A DNA stretch of 35,008 bases from NCBI GenBank assembly GCA_008017265.1, contig SSHC01000105.1:1-35008 (forward strand). Reading direction: 5' to 3'. Below the pieces are notes generated by a model. It had not been told where the DNA came from. It was given only the letters and a program-made list of their open reading frames with translations, and did no database searches. A program made the position numbers and the translations under genes. Shown here piece by piece: positions 18,176 to 26,933 of the stretch; position 1 is the stretch's first letter; every line of letters begins with the position of its first letter. This DNA comes from Aeromicrobium sp. GTDB lineage: Bacteria; Actinomycetota; Actinomycetes; Propionibacteriales; Nocardioidaceae.

Positions 18176-18630
18176 CGCATCTTCCCGTTGCCGCACTGCT
18201 CGGAATCGAATCAGGTTCACGTGTCTGGCTCATCGGCGACACGGTCGAAGAGTCATCCTTGCTTGATCCGCTGCCAGACGGGGTCGAGATTTTCACCACC
18301 CACGACTTCGTCGATCACGCCACAGACGACGTCCAAGACCAAACCTGGGGTGCGGTTTTCCTTGAGCCAGAGCCTGAAGCACCGCACGAGCAAACCCGCC
18401 CACACGGCATCAATACGGCCGTGATCGTGGTTTCACACCCCCAAGAGTTTCACCGGACACTCGACGAAACCCTCCCGCGGATGGGCTCAGTGGCACGTGC
18501 CTGGATTCTGTATGCGGCGCAAACTCTGCCAACCGACGTCGTTACCACTGGTATCAGTGACTACGGCTGGTCACCGGCAGAGACGTTCCCCGTTAACGAC
18601 ACGTGGCAGGCCTTGCGCATCACGCAATAG
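18172..18630 (+). CDS. Hypothetical protein overlapping trmB
   Basis: 152 aa, ATGA overlap with trmB. No motif recognised. Fills the space up to the convergent glpD. Confidence 0.6.
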   Translation: MTHLPVAALLGIESGSRVWLIGDTVEESSLLDPLPDGVEIFTTHDFVDHATDDVQDQTWGAVFLEPEPEAPHEQTRPHGINTAVIVVSHPQEFHRTLDETLPRMGSVARAWILYAAQTLPTDVVTTGISDYGWSPAETFPVNDTWQALRITQ

Positions 18631-18636
18631 CGGCCA

Positions 18637-20172
18637 TCACGCTTCGCCGCGAACTGCCGCCAGCGCCCACTCAGCAACGCCCACAGCTGTCTCGCGATCG
18701 TCTGCACACATGCCCAAACGAGTGCGCCGATCTACTAGGTCGTCAATGCTCATGGCGCCTTCGTGTCGCAAGCCGAACAAGAACTGGGCCGCGCTCAAAT
18801 CAAGTCCGGGCCCGATCCGTTTGAGTAGTTCCGGATTCGCGCCGGCTTGCGCAACAACATCTTCTGCTTCGCTGCCATGCGCAGCCCTGATCCATGAAGG
18901 TACCCACGCTGCGCGCGACGTGCCCGAACCGACGAGTCCGAGCGTGGCCGTACGACATGGTCGCGGCAGGAATCGACCCGCGATCAACGCAGCATCGACT
19001 GCCTCCTCTGCCATCGCCCGGTAGGTCGTGAGTTTGCCGCCCGTCACGGTGACCATCCCGCTCGCGTCAGTGGTCACCAGATGCCGACGAGACACGTCTG
19101 CGCTATCGGTTTCGCCGTGGTCCACGAGCGGCCTCAAACCCGCGAACGTTCCCCGCACGTCGGCCCGCGTGAGCGGAGTTTCCAACGCCATGTTGATCGT
19201 CGACAAGAGAAAATCAATCTCAGGCTCGGTCGCGTGAGGAACGTCTACCACCGAATCAGTCTCAACGTCCGTGAGGCCAATGTGTGCCCTGCCGTGTGGT
19301 GCTTCAATCGCGAAAACAAACCGGGACGTTGAACCCTCAACTCCGACTGTGAGTGAACCCATAAGTCCCCCAAGCGCCGATTGATTCACGATGATGTGCG
19401 AGCCCCTGCTCGGACGAATCCGAATGTCCGGGTTGAGTTGCCCGGCCCACACGCCCGTCGAGTTAATGACGACTCGGGCCTTGACCTCAAAGTCGGCACC
19501 AGACACGGTGTCGCGAACCGTGATGCAGGTGCCAGTGGCTTCACGAACATCGCACCTCGTCAAGATTTTGGCGCCGTGAGCAGCTGCCGTGCGCGCCACC
19601 GCGATGACGAGCCGCGCGTCATCGAAAAGGTTTCCATCCCATTGGAGAAGCCCGCCGCGCAAGCCCTCTTGCTTCACGCCAGCCGAATAGGCGCGAACTT
19701 CGTCGGCACTGATTCGTCGCGAGTTCGGCAAGAAGTGAACCGGCGTTTTCGCGGCCCGGCGCAAGGTGTCGCCCGCCAAGAAACCGGCTCGAATCAACAA
19801 CTCGCTTCTGCGATCCATGTCCTGCAACAGCGGGAACCAGGTCGGCATGGGACGCACGAGATGCGGGGCGATGTGCTGGATAAGTCGGCCACGTTCCACC
19901 GCGCTTTCGTGGGCCACCGCGAAGTCTCCGTGAGCGAGATACCGCAATCCGCCATGTACGAGTTTGGAGCTCCAACGGCTCGTACCAAATGCAAGATCTT
20001 CTTTTTCAAACAGTGCAACCGACAAGCCTCGACTCGCAGCGTCGAGGGCAACTCCTGCGCCTGTGATGCCACCGCCAATGACGATCACGTCGAGTATTGA
20101 ACCCGACGCAATGTCATCGAGTTCGCGCTCGCGTCGCGCAACGTTCAGGGAGGCAGAGCTGCGTTCAGCCAT
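18637..20172 (-). CDS. glpD: Glycerol-3-phosphate dehydrogenase (FAD-dependent)
   Basis: DVIVIGGGITGAGVALDAASRGLSVALFEKEDLAFGTSRWSSKLVHGGLRYL, TVTGGKLTTYRAMAEEAVD. Confidence 0.95.
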   Translation of the reverse strand: MAERSSASLNVARRERELDDIASGSILDVIVIGGGITGAGVALDAASRGLSVALFEKEDLAFGTSRWSSKLVHGGLRYLAHGDFAVAHESAVERGRLIQHIAPHLVRPMPTWFPLLQDMDRRSELLIRAGFLAGDTLRRAAKTPVHFLPNSRRISADEVRAYSAGVKQEGLRGGLLQWDGNLFDDARLVIAVARTAAAHGAKILTRCDVREATGTCITVRDTVSGADFEVKARVVINSTGVWAGQLNPDIRIRPSRGSHIIVNQSALGGLMGSLTVGVEGSTSRFVFAIEAPHGRAHIGLTDVETDSVVDVPHATEPEIDFLLSTINMALETPLTRADVRGTFAGLRPLVDHGETDSADVSRRHLVTTDASGMVTVTGGKLTTYRAMAEEAVDAALIAGRFLPRPCRTATLGLVGSGTSRAAWVPSWIRAAHGSEAEDVVAQAGANPELLKRIGPGLDLSAAQFLFGLRHEGAMSIDDLVDRRTRLGMCADDRETAVGVAEWALAAVRGEA

Positions 20173-20226
20173 GCGTGCGATTCTAGTTAATGGAGGGCGT
20201 CACGGTCGATGCTCAGAAGGAAAATC

Positions 20227-21414
20227 ATGAAACTGTCTGCACGAGCCCACAGCATCGAGCCCTTTCATGCCTTGGCGATCGGGCAAGCCGCAGCCGGAAT
20301 GGAGTCGGCCGGTCAGCGCGTCATCAAACTCAGTATCGGTGAACCTGATTTCGGGGCTCCTGCTGCTGTTCGCGAGGCCATGCGGACTGTCATGGACGGC
20401 CGCCCCCTCCCATATACCCCCGCACTTGGCATCAGCGAACTTCGTGAAGCGATTGCCAACTTTTATCTGAACCGCCACGGTGTCATCGTCGATCCTGCTC
20501 GGATTGCCATCACGTCTGGCGCCTCGGCCGCGTTACTGCTCGCCCTCGCGGCCACCACTGATGTTGGCGACGAGGTACTCATGGCGGACCCGTCGTATCC
20601 GTGCAATCGCGAAATGGTGAACGCATTCGGTGGGGTCGTTCGACTCGCCCCGACCTCACCGGCCACGCGCTACCAATTGAGTGTCGAGGCTTTGCTCGAT
20701 ACCTGGACCGACGCCACCAACGCCGTGATGATCGCGTCGCCATCGAATCCGACCGGCACCTCCATCGAACCGACAGAACTTGCCGCGATGTGTCAGATCG
20801 CGCGCGAACGAAATGCTTGGCGCATCGTCGACGAAATCTACCTCGACCTCGCTGACGACGCAGCTGACGGAAGCACAGCCCAGACCGTCCTCGCCCACGA
20901 TCCGGACGCAATCGTGATTAGCAGTTTTTCCAAATACTTTTCGATGACGGGTTGGCGACTGGGCTGGGCGGTGTTGCCCGAAGAACTGGTGGAGGTCTTC
21001 GAGCGCATGTCGATGCACTATTTCTTGTGCGCCTCGGCCCCTGTCCAGTTCGCCGCACTTGCTGCGTTTAGTCCCGAAGCACTCGCTGAATGCGAATCAC
21101 GCAAAGTCGAATTGTTGGAACGGCGCACCCTCGTTCTTGCCACGTTAGAAGGCTCGCGTTTGCAGGTCCATGCGATTCCCGATGGCGCGTTCTATATTTA
21201 CATTGACGTCAGCGCAACCGGGCTGGATTCGTGGACGTTTTGTGAACGAGCGCTGGCCGAAGCGCACGTCGCGCTCACCCCTGGTCGAGATTTCGCTACC
21301 GAAACGGCCGACACGCATGTGCGATTGTCGTATGCGGCCTCGCGTGAAGACCTGATTGAGGCATGTCGGAGACTGAGCGAGTTTGTCGCAACGCTGCCCG
21401 AAGTGCGCGCATGA
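20227..21414 (+). CDS. Class I/II PLP-dependent aminotransferase (AspC-like)
   Basis: IKLSIGEPDFGAP, SPSNPTG, PLP-lysine motif SSFSKYFSMTGWRLGW. Confidence 0.93.
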   Translation: MKLSARAHSIEPFHALAIGQAAAGMESAGQRVIKLSIGEPDFGAPAAVREAMRTVMDGRPLPYTPALGISELREAIANFYLNRHGVIVDPARIAITSGASAALLLALAATTDVGDEVLMADPSYPCNREMVNAFGGVVRLAPTSPATRYQLSVEALLDTWTDATNAVMIASPSNPTGTSIEPTELAAMCQIARERNAWRIVDEIYLDLADDAADGSTAQTVLAHDPDAIVISSFSKYFSMTGWRLGWAVLPEELVEVFERMSMHYFLCASAPVQFAALAAFSPEALAECESRKVELLERRTLVLATLEGSRLQVHAIPDGAFYIYIDVSATGLDSWTFCERALAEAHVALTPGRDFATETADTHVRLSYAASREDLIEACRRLSEFVATLPEVRA

Positions 21415-21424
21415 TGCACAACGG

Positions 21425-22045
21425 TTAGGCGTCTTGCCAGATCTGGCCCGTAACTTCGAACTCGATTCGGTCGAGGTCGCTAAGGTCACGCACCGCCACC
21501 GCGAACTGAACGTCTGCCCCATAATCAACGCCGGTAACGGTGCCTAGATAGTGCAATCGGTGCTCGAGTGCTCCCGCTTGAGCGTGACTCGCCCGAACCT
21601 CCACTGCATGCCACAGTTCACGTTGTCTCACCCCAGCCGCATCGAGTGCCTCTGCTGCCGAATCGCCATAGGCCCGCGTCAATCCCCCGGTGCCGAGCAG
21701 CGTGCCACCGAACCATCGCGTCACCACCACTGCCACATCGACAAGGTCTCGACCCGAGATCGCATCCAGAATCGGCCGCCCGGCCGTGCCCGACGGTTCA
21801 CCGTCGTCGTTGCTACGCCGCACAGTGCCATCAGGCCCGAGCACAAATGCTGTGCAGTGATGTCGAGCATCGTGGTGCATCGCCCGAGTGTCCGCGAAAA
21901 ACTGACGCGCTTGTTCTTCGGATTCCACCCGCATGACCTGCGCACGAAACCGCGATCGCTGCACCACGGTCTCTGCCTCGACGAGACCGCGGACGGGCAG
22001 ATCGACCGTGCGGTAGGTGGCCCCTGATGTGCTGGGTTCGTTCAC
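21425..22045 (-). CDS. YigZ/IMPACT family protein (UPF0029)
   Basis: RFRAQVMRVESEEQARQFFADTRAMHHDARHHCTAFVLG...SNDDGEPSGTAGRPILDAI...VTRWFGGTLLGTGGLTRAYG. Confidence 0.95.
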   Translation of the reverse strand: MNEPSTSGATYRTVDLPVRGLVEAETVVQRSRFRAQVMRVESEEQARQFFADTRAMHHDARHHCTAFVLGPDGTVRRSNDDGEPSGTAGRPILDAISGRDLVDVAVVVTRWFGGTLLGTGGLTRAYGDSAAEALDAAGVRQRELWHAVEVRASHAQAGALEHRLHYLGTVTGVDYGADVQFAVAVRDLSDLDRIEFEVTGQIWQDA

Positions 22046-22057
22046 GCCTGTTCGCGC

Positions 22058-22654
22058 TCAACTCAGTTTCACGTCGGTGACGCAGGTGGGCGAATCGCCG
22101 CGGGTCGAGATCGATACGGTGGCGCTTTTCCCTTCGGATTCAACCTGCAAAGTGAAGTCCCTGTCGCGTGGCAACCACATGCCATAGAAACCGTTGTCGA
22201 ACGTTTTCGTCGTTTCAGACACGAACTGTTCGCCGCTCTCCTGATCCGTCACGGTGACGTGCATCGGCGTATTGCGAAGTTCGCCTAGGCACGTCGTCAA
22301 ACTATGAAACGTACATGGGTGGGTCTTGGTGAGGTAAGGCGCAAACGAGACGTAGAACGCGTCGCTGGGAAACTCCAACTTCTTTTCGTTCTTGTTCTCG
22401 TCGGACAACACAAGCGATGTGGCGCGTACCGAGGCCATGAGTCCGTCGGGACGTTTGTCAACAGGCAAGCGATCGAGGGCATCCACAGTTTCTCGCCCAT
22501 CGAGGCCATCGGCACCCACCTCAGCCAGCATCGACTGGATGCTCGGATCGGCCTTCGCCTCGTTCGCGCTGGGCGTCCCGCAGGCAGTCAGCAGGGCGAA
22601 CCCCGCAACCCAAAGGACAACGCGCCAAGGTGTCTGCTTGATTTTTCGGCTCAC
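22058..22654 (-). CDS. cueP: CueP-family copper-binding lipoprotein
   Basis: Lipobox LLTACG; PSDAFYVSFAPYLTKTHPCTFHSLTTCLGELRNTPMHVTVTDQESGEQF...FDNGFYGMWLPRD...CVTDVKLS matches CueP including conserved Cys. Confidence 0.85.
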   Translation of the reverse strand: MSRKIKQTPWRVVLWVAGFALLTACGTPSANEAKADPSIQSMLAEVGADGLDGRETVDALDRLPVDKRPDGLMASVRATSLVLSDENKNEKKLEFPSDAFYVSFAPYLTKTHPCTFHSLTTCLGELRNTPMHVTVTDQESGEQFVSETTKTFDNGFYGMWLPRDRDFTLQVESEGKSATVSISTRGDSPTCVTDVKLS

Positions 22655-22674
22655 ATTGACAGCCTAGTTCGCGG

Positions 22675-22695
22675 CACCGCGATAGAAACGCGGTG
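22675..22695 (-). terminator. Hairpin just downstream of the tRNA (weak terminator or processing signal)
   Basis: CACCGCG-atagaaa-CGCGGTG, a perfect 7-bp stem 4 nt past the tRNA 3' end. No T-tract. Confidence 0.35.
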
Positions 22696-22698
22696 TCG

Positions 22699-22771
22699 TG
22701 CTCCCGGCGGGACTCGAACCCGCACTGGGACGGGTTTAAGCCGTCTGCCTCTGCCATTGGGCTACGGGAGC
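22699..22771 (-). tRNA. tRNA with anticodon UAA (nominally Leu), short class-I variable loop
   Basis: Minus strand GCTCCCG TA GCC CAATGGCAGA GGC A GACGG CTTAAAC CCGTC CCAGT GCGGG TTCGAGT CCCGC CGGGAGC A folds into a 73-nt cloverleaf. CCA is not encoded. Confidence 0.9.
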
Positions 22772-22816
22772 CAGAGACCAGCCTAAACCTAGCCGAGCCT
22801 GCGCAAGCGACTCAGG

Positions 22817-25345
22817 TCAATCGGCTTTGAGCGATGGCAAAATTTCAAGCTTCGAGGCGCGGACTGCTGGCAGCCAAGCAGCGAACACCCCCACCACGGC
22901 CGCGATGAGGATATAGCCGAACAAGACACTCCACGGAATCACGAGTTCGGTGATGCCCGCATCGGTTTGGCTGCGCTGCACGGCAACTCCCATGATCGTG
23001 CCGGCCAGCACACCGAGCGCGGCTCCCAAGACCGCGATCGCGGCGGCCTCCACTTGAATAAGCAGCCGAACTTGCTTGACGGTCAAACCCATCGCGCGCA
23101 GCATGCCGAGTTCGCGCGTGCGTTCGAACACGGAAAGCCCGAGTGTGTTGGCAATGCCCAAGACTGCGATGACCAACGCGAGTGCCAAAAGTGCTTGAAT
23201 CAAGCCGAGCAAAACCTCGACCGGGGCTCGTTGGGCCGCGGCAAATTCCTCGCGGTCTTCCACGATGACCGCCGGTGCTTCGGCCAGCGCCGCTTCAACG
23301 TTCGGCCGAACTTGGGCGGCGTCGAGCCCCTCGCCGACCGCCGCGTACAGGAATTGATCGTTGGGTTGACCACCCGCTGCGTCGTACAAGCGAAGCGAAC
23401 CGATGTATCGCAGCAAGACGGCAGGGTTCTTGGCATAAATCCCCGAAACAGTGGCTTGGATGGGTGGACCGCCTGCGCTGACTCGAACTCGGTCACCCGC
23501 GTTCAGGCCCTGTTCCTCGGCTCGGTCTTGTTGAACCATCAGTTCGACCTTGCCCGCGCGCGGCAGGCGACCCTCGACGAGATCAAGCGCCACGATCTTG
23601 TTGAACGCTTTTGGGTCCACACCGGCGACTGCGTCTGGTCGCGTTCCGACGAAACCGCCCGAATAGCGCAGCCGGGCAGTCGTTTCGATGCCCTCAACCT
23701 CGCGCACCTTGTGGACGAGTTCGGGCGAAAACGGCGCCCCTACCGGATTGAACACCACGAAATCGCCTTTGAAGTTCTTGGCGATCAGCGTGTCAATGCT
23801 GACCTTCGCTGATTCCCCAAACACCGTCATCATCGACACGAGCGTGACGCCGATAGTGAGGGCGGAAGCCGTTGCGGCAGTACGGCGAGGGTTCCGAAGC
23901 GTGTTGCGGCGCGCCAAGAATCCTACGATCCCAAACGGAATCGTGAAGATCCATTTCGCCGTCCACAAGATGGGCGTCACGATCGACGGTGCCCAAGCGA
24001 TCACGCCAAGCAAGAGCGACAACGCACCGATGCCTAGCGCCGCGATCCGGGCGGCATCCCCGCTCGCGAACCAGAGTGCGATCGCGGCGATGGCCAACAA
24101 GACCGCGCCTGCGCGCAACCGGAAACTGGACGTTTCGGTAACCGGATCCGCCGTGGCACGCATCGCAGTAACCGGCGGAACGGAACTTGCTTTCAACGCT
24201 GGGAAGAGCCCCGAAAGCATCGTGATTCCGATGCCGACGGCGAGCGCGGTCACGATAGTCCACGTTGGCACGATGATCGGCGCGTCACTCAAATCCGGCC
24301 CGAAGAAGCCCGCGCCGTACGACGCGAGACGCGCAAGCACCCAGCCAACAAGGAGACCAATTGTTGAGCCCAACGCTGAGATCAAGAAGGCTTCGATGAG
24401 TACCGATGTGGTCACTTGCCACCGGCTTGCCCCGATCGCTCGCATGAGCGCGAGTTCACGAGTGCGCTGCGACACCAGAATTGAGAACGTGTTCATGATC
24501 AAGAAAGCGCCAACAGCCAACGAGATCACGGCGAAAAGCAAGAGAAATGCGGTCAGGAAGCCAAGGTTCTGTTGCAGCGTGCTCGCGGCTTGGGCAGCCG
24601 CTCGATCACCAGTGAAGGCTCGGGCCGAAGGCGGCAGAACGGCGCCCACCCGGCGCATCAAGTCGGGCTGATCGACGCCCTCGTCAGCAACCACCCACAA
24701 GTCGTGGAAACGCTTTTCACCGTTGAGGAACAGCACGCGAGCGGCGTGCTTGGTGAACATCACAACGCTTCCGCCAGAGGTCGAACTCCCGTAGGTAGCC
24801 AAGCCGACAATCGTGACGGTCAATTGCGGACGCGAACCGTCGGTGGCGACCTTAATTTCATCCCCGATTCCGTAGCCGGTCTTGTCCGCGGTTTTAGGGT
24901 CGATCGTGACTTCGTGGTCCGTTCGCGGCGCCCGGCCAAGCGTGAGCGTCGGCCCCTGGAGTCCACCGGCGGCAGGCGCCTCAAAGAAATTCATGCCGAT
25001 CGCGGGTTGGCCTTGCACTCCAACGGCCACGCCATCTTTGCCAATCACGAATGTGGCTGCCGACCACACTCGGCCGTGCGCTTGGGCCACGCCGTCAACG
25101 TCGCGAACCTTGGCGAGGACGGCTGCCTCAACTGATCCGGTCGGTTCGCCCGAGCCGTCATCGCCGAAAGAACGCACCATGACATCGGCGACTCGACTGC
25201 TCGTTGTGCCGAGTAGTGCACGGTCTAACGTCGAGACGAAGATGAGCGATCCAGAGACGAATGCGACACCGAGAACGATGGCGAGGAAGCTCATGAAAAG
25301 GCGCTCAGGACGCAGTTTGACATTGCGCCATGCCACACGAAGCAC
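22817..25345 (-). CDS. ABC transporter permease, FtsX/MacB-like with two FtsX domains
   Basis: 842 aa. FtsX-like repeats SQRTRELALMRAIGASRWQVTTSVLIEAFLISALGSTIGLLVG and FERTRELGMLRAMGLTVKQVRLLIQVEAAAIAVLGAALGVLAG. GTG start after GGAG. Confidence 0.93.
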   Translation of the reverse strand: MLRVAWRNVKLRPERLFMSFLAIVLGVAFVSGSLIFVSTLDRALLGTTSSRVADVMVRSFGDDGSGEPTGSVEAAVLAKVRDVDGVAQAHGRVWSAATFVIGKDGVAVGVQGQPAIGMNFFEAPAAGGLQGPTLTLGRAPRTDHEVTIDPKTADKTGYGIGDEIKVATDGSRPQLTVTIVGLATYGSSTSGGSVVMFTKHAARVLFLNGEKRFHDLWVVADEGVDQPDLMRRVGAVLPPSARAFTGDRAAAQAASTLQQNLGFLTAFLLLFAVISLAVGAFLIMNTFSILVSQRTRELALMRAIGASRWQVTTSVLIEAFLISALGSTIGLLVGWVLARLASYGAGFFGPDLSDAPIIVPTWTIVTALAVGIGITMLSGLFPALKASSVPPVTAMRATADPVTETSSFRLRAGAVLLAIAAIALWFASGDAARIAALGIGALSLLLGVIAWAPSIVTPILWTAKWIFTIPFGIVGFLARRNTLRNPRRTAATASALTIGVTLVSMMTVFGESAKVSIDTLIAKNFKGDFVVFNPVGAPFSPELVHKVREVEGIETTARLRYSGGFVGTRPDAVAGVDPKAFNKIVALDLVEGRLPRAGKVELMVQQDRAEEQGLNAGDRVRVSAGGPPIQATVSGIYAKNPAVLLRYIGSLRLYDAAGGQPNDQFLYAAVGEGLDAAQVRPNVEAALAEAPAVIVEDREEFAAAQRAPVEVLLGLIQALLALALVIAVLGIANTLGLSVFERTRELGMLRAMGLTVKQVRLLIQVEAAAIAVLGAALGVLAGTIMGVAVQRSQTDAGITELVIPWSVLFGYILIAAVVGVFAAWLPAVRASKLEILPSLKAD

Positions 25346-25382
25346 GCGTCGTTTCTCCTGTTCAGCGGAATTGCAACTCAGA

Positions 25383-25406
25383 GTTAAGAACTAAGTAGTT
25401 CTTGAC
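25383..25406. promoter_or_regulatory. 24-bp imperfect palindrome, candidate operator
   Basis: GTTAAGAACTA-AG-TAGTTCTTGAC (10 of 11 arm match). AACT-cag-AGTT lies just to its left. Confidence 0.55.
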
Positions 25407-25487
25407 TTTCTAGGTAATTTCTTTTGAAAACGCTACCCACTAACTAGTCCCTTTGGGCTACATTCGACAAAGTTGCACCTGTCTTAA

Positions 25488-26933
25488 ATGACACAAACAC
25501 CAACATTTGGCAGAAAAGAGGTTGCGTATGCAAGCCCATCTTTTACAGCCTCGGGATGTACCGGCGGGCCAACTCACGTGTGGTTCGCGAACAAAGCAAC
25601 GCAACGGGCAGTAGTGTCCGCACCGCTCGATGAACGCCCCCTGACCGCCGACCAGTCGGCCCATATTGACACGATTCCAACGGCGAATCCCGACGGCTCC
25701 GACCCTGCACCGTGGATCGGTTTGTCCTGCCTGATTGAGGGCTCCACACGGTCGTCCATTGCCGAAACGCTTTCCCGCTACGTCGACCGGCACGAGATCA
25801 TGCGATCCATTTTTGATACCGATGAGTTCGATGGCACGGCACGTTCACTATTGCCTATCGGCACCGCTGCGTTCGAGCCGTTGGAGTTGGGCGAACTCAC
25901 CTCCCAAGAGAATTTCAATCGGCTGAGCCGACATCTGGCGCGCGAAGCCCGCTGCACGTCTTGGCCATACGCAGGCTTCGCAACGATCGAAACGAACAAG
26001 GGCACGTTCCTGTTTGCTGCATTCGACCACATGGTGTTCGACGGATACTCGCTTTACATTTCGCTCGACGAATTCCCTCGGCTTCACGCCGGAGTTCTGG
26101 CCGGCGATTCGGCGCCGGCGCCCGCTCTGAGCCACGCTGATTTTGCCCACGTGGAACATAACCTCGCGACCGCCCTCGGCGCCGACTCTCCAGAACTCGC
26201 AACCTGGAAGAACGCACTGAACGAACGTCGCGAACTGCCCGGATTGCCCCGTCAAGCGGGCATCCGCGACGGCGAACGCCATCCGCACGAGTTCATCTCG
26301 ATTCCGCTCCTTGATGGCGCGGAGTCAGCCCAGGTCAAAGAACGATTCCGAGACCGAGACGTTTCGACTGGGTTTGGGTTCCTGTCGGTACTGCTCGGGA
26401 ATGCTGCATCCCTCGAAGCGGACCGGTCCATCAATTTCCTCGTTTCAACTCACAATCGGCCAAGCCCCGCGTGGGGCGAATCGATTGGCTGGTTCGCTGG
26501 TGTCGTACCGATGTCTCTGTGCGTTGCCGAGAATGCGTCTGGGCACGCAACCTATGAAGAGCTCAAAGAACAGTGGCAGGTCAGTCAGTTTGCGAGCGTG
26601 CTGCGCATGCCCGACGCCGCGCGCCGGTTGTCGGCAACGATCGAACCGGCTCTGGTTGTCTCCTATATGGAAGGTCGCCACGCGCCAGGTGCAGAACACT
26701 GGGAAAGGAATCGCGCCAAAGCACTCCTCGGCCCAACACCGCCCAGCAGCCAAATTCACTTGTGGATCAATTCGATGCCCAATGGAACCTTCCTCGAAGT
26801 TCGGTTCCCCAATACGCGTCGCTGCAGAGAGTGGATCCTTTCGATCGCGGCCCAGACACGTGAAACGTTAATTGGCATCGGTACCAGAACTCACGAATTC
26901 GACGAATGCCCTGAGGACATCCCATGCAAATGA
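25488..26933 (+). CDS. Stand-alone condensation-domain (PapA-like) acyltransferase
   Basis: HxxxDG motif in FAAFDHMVFDGYSLYI; GESIGWFAGVVPMS; VVSYMEGRHAPGAEHWERN...IHLWINSMPNGTFLEVRFPNT resembles PapA-type C-terminal regions. Confidence 0.8.
   Translation: MTQTPTFGRKEVAYASPSFTASGCTGGPTHVWFANKATQRAVVSAPLDERPLTADQSAHIDTIPTANPDGSDPAPWIGLSCLIEGSTRSSIAETLSRYVDRHEIMRSIFDTDEFDGTARSLLPIGTAAFEPLELGELTSQENFNRLSRHLAREARCTSWPYAGFATIETNKGTFLFAAFDHMVFDGYSLYISLDEFPRLHAGVLAGDSAPAPALSHADFAHVEHNLATALGADSPELATWKNALNERRELPGLPRQAGIRDGERHPHEFISIPLLDGAESAQVKERFRDRDVSTGFGFLSVLLGNAASLEADRSINFLVSTHNRPSPAWGESIGWFAGVVPMSLCVAENASGHATYEELKEQWQVSQFASVLRMPDAARRLSATIEPALVVSYMEGRHAPGAEHWERNRAKALLGPTPPSSQIHLWINSMPNGTFLEVRFPNTRRCREWILSIAAQTRETLIGIGTRTHEFDECPEDIPCK

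Noticed and set aside
19381-20100. 239-aa plus-strand ORF opposite glpD
   Set aside because: Shadow ORF; glpD is unambiguous on the other strand.
22675-22695. Possible regulatory operator for cueP
   Set aside because: The repeat lies 4 nt past the tRNA 3' end and is better explained as tRNA trailer structure or weak terminator. It lacks CsoR-site features.
23688-24671. 327-aa plus-strand ORF opposite the FtsX permease
   Set aside because: Antisense shadow; low-complexity A/P/R/K/S/T composition and full overlap with a clear permease.
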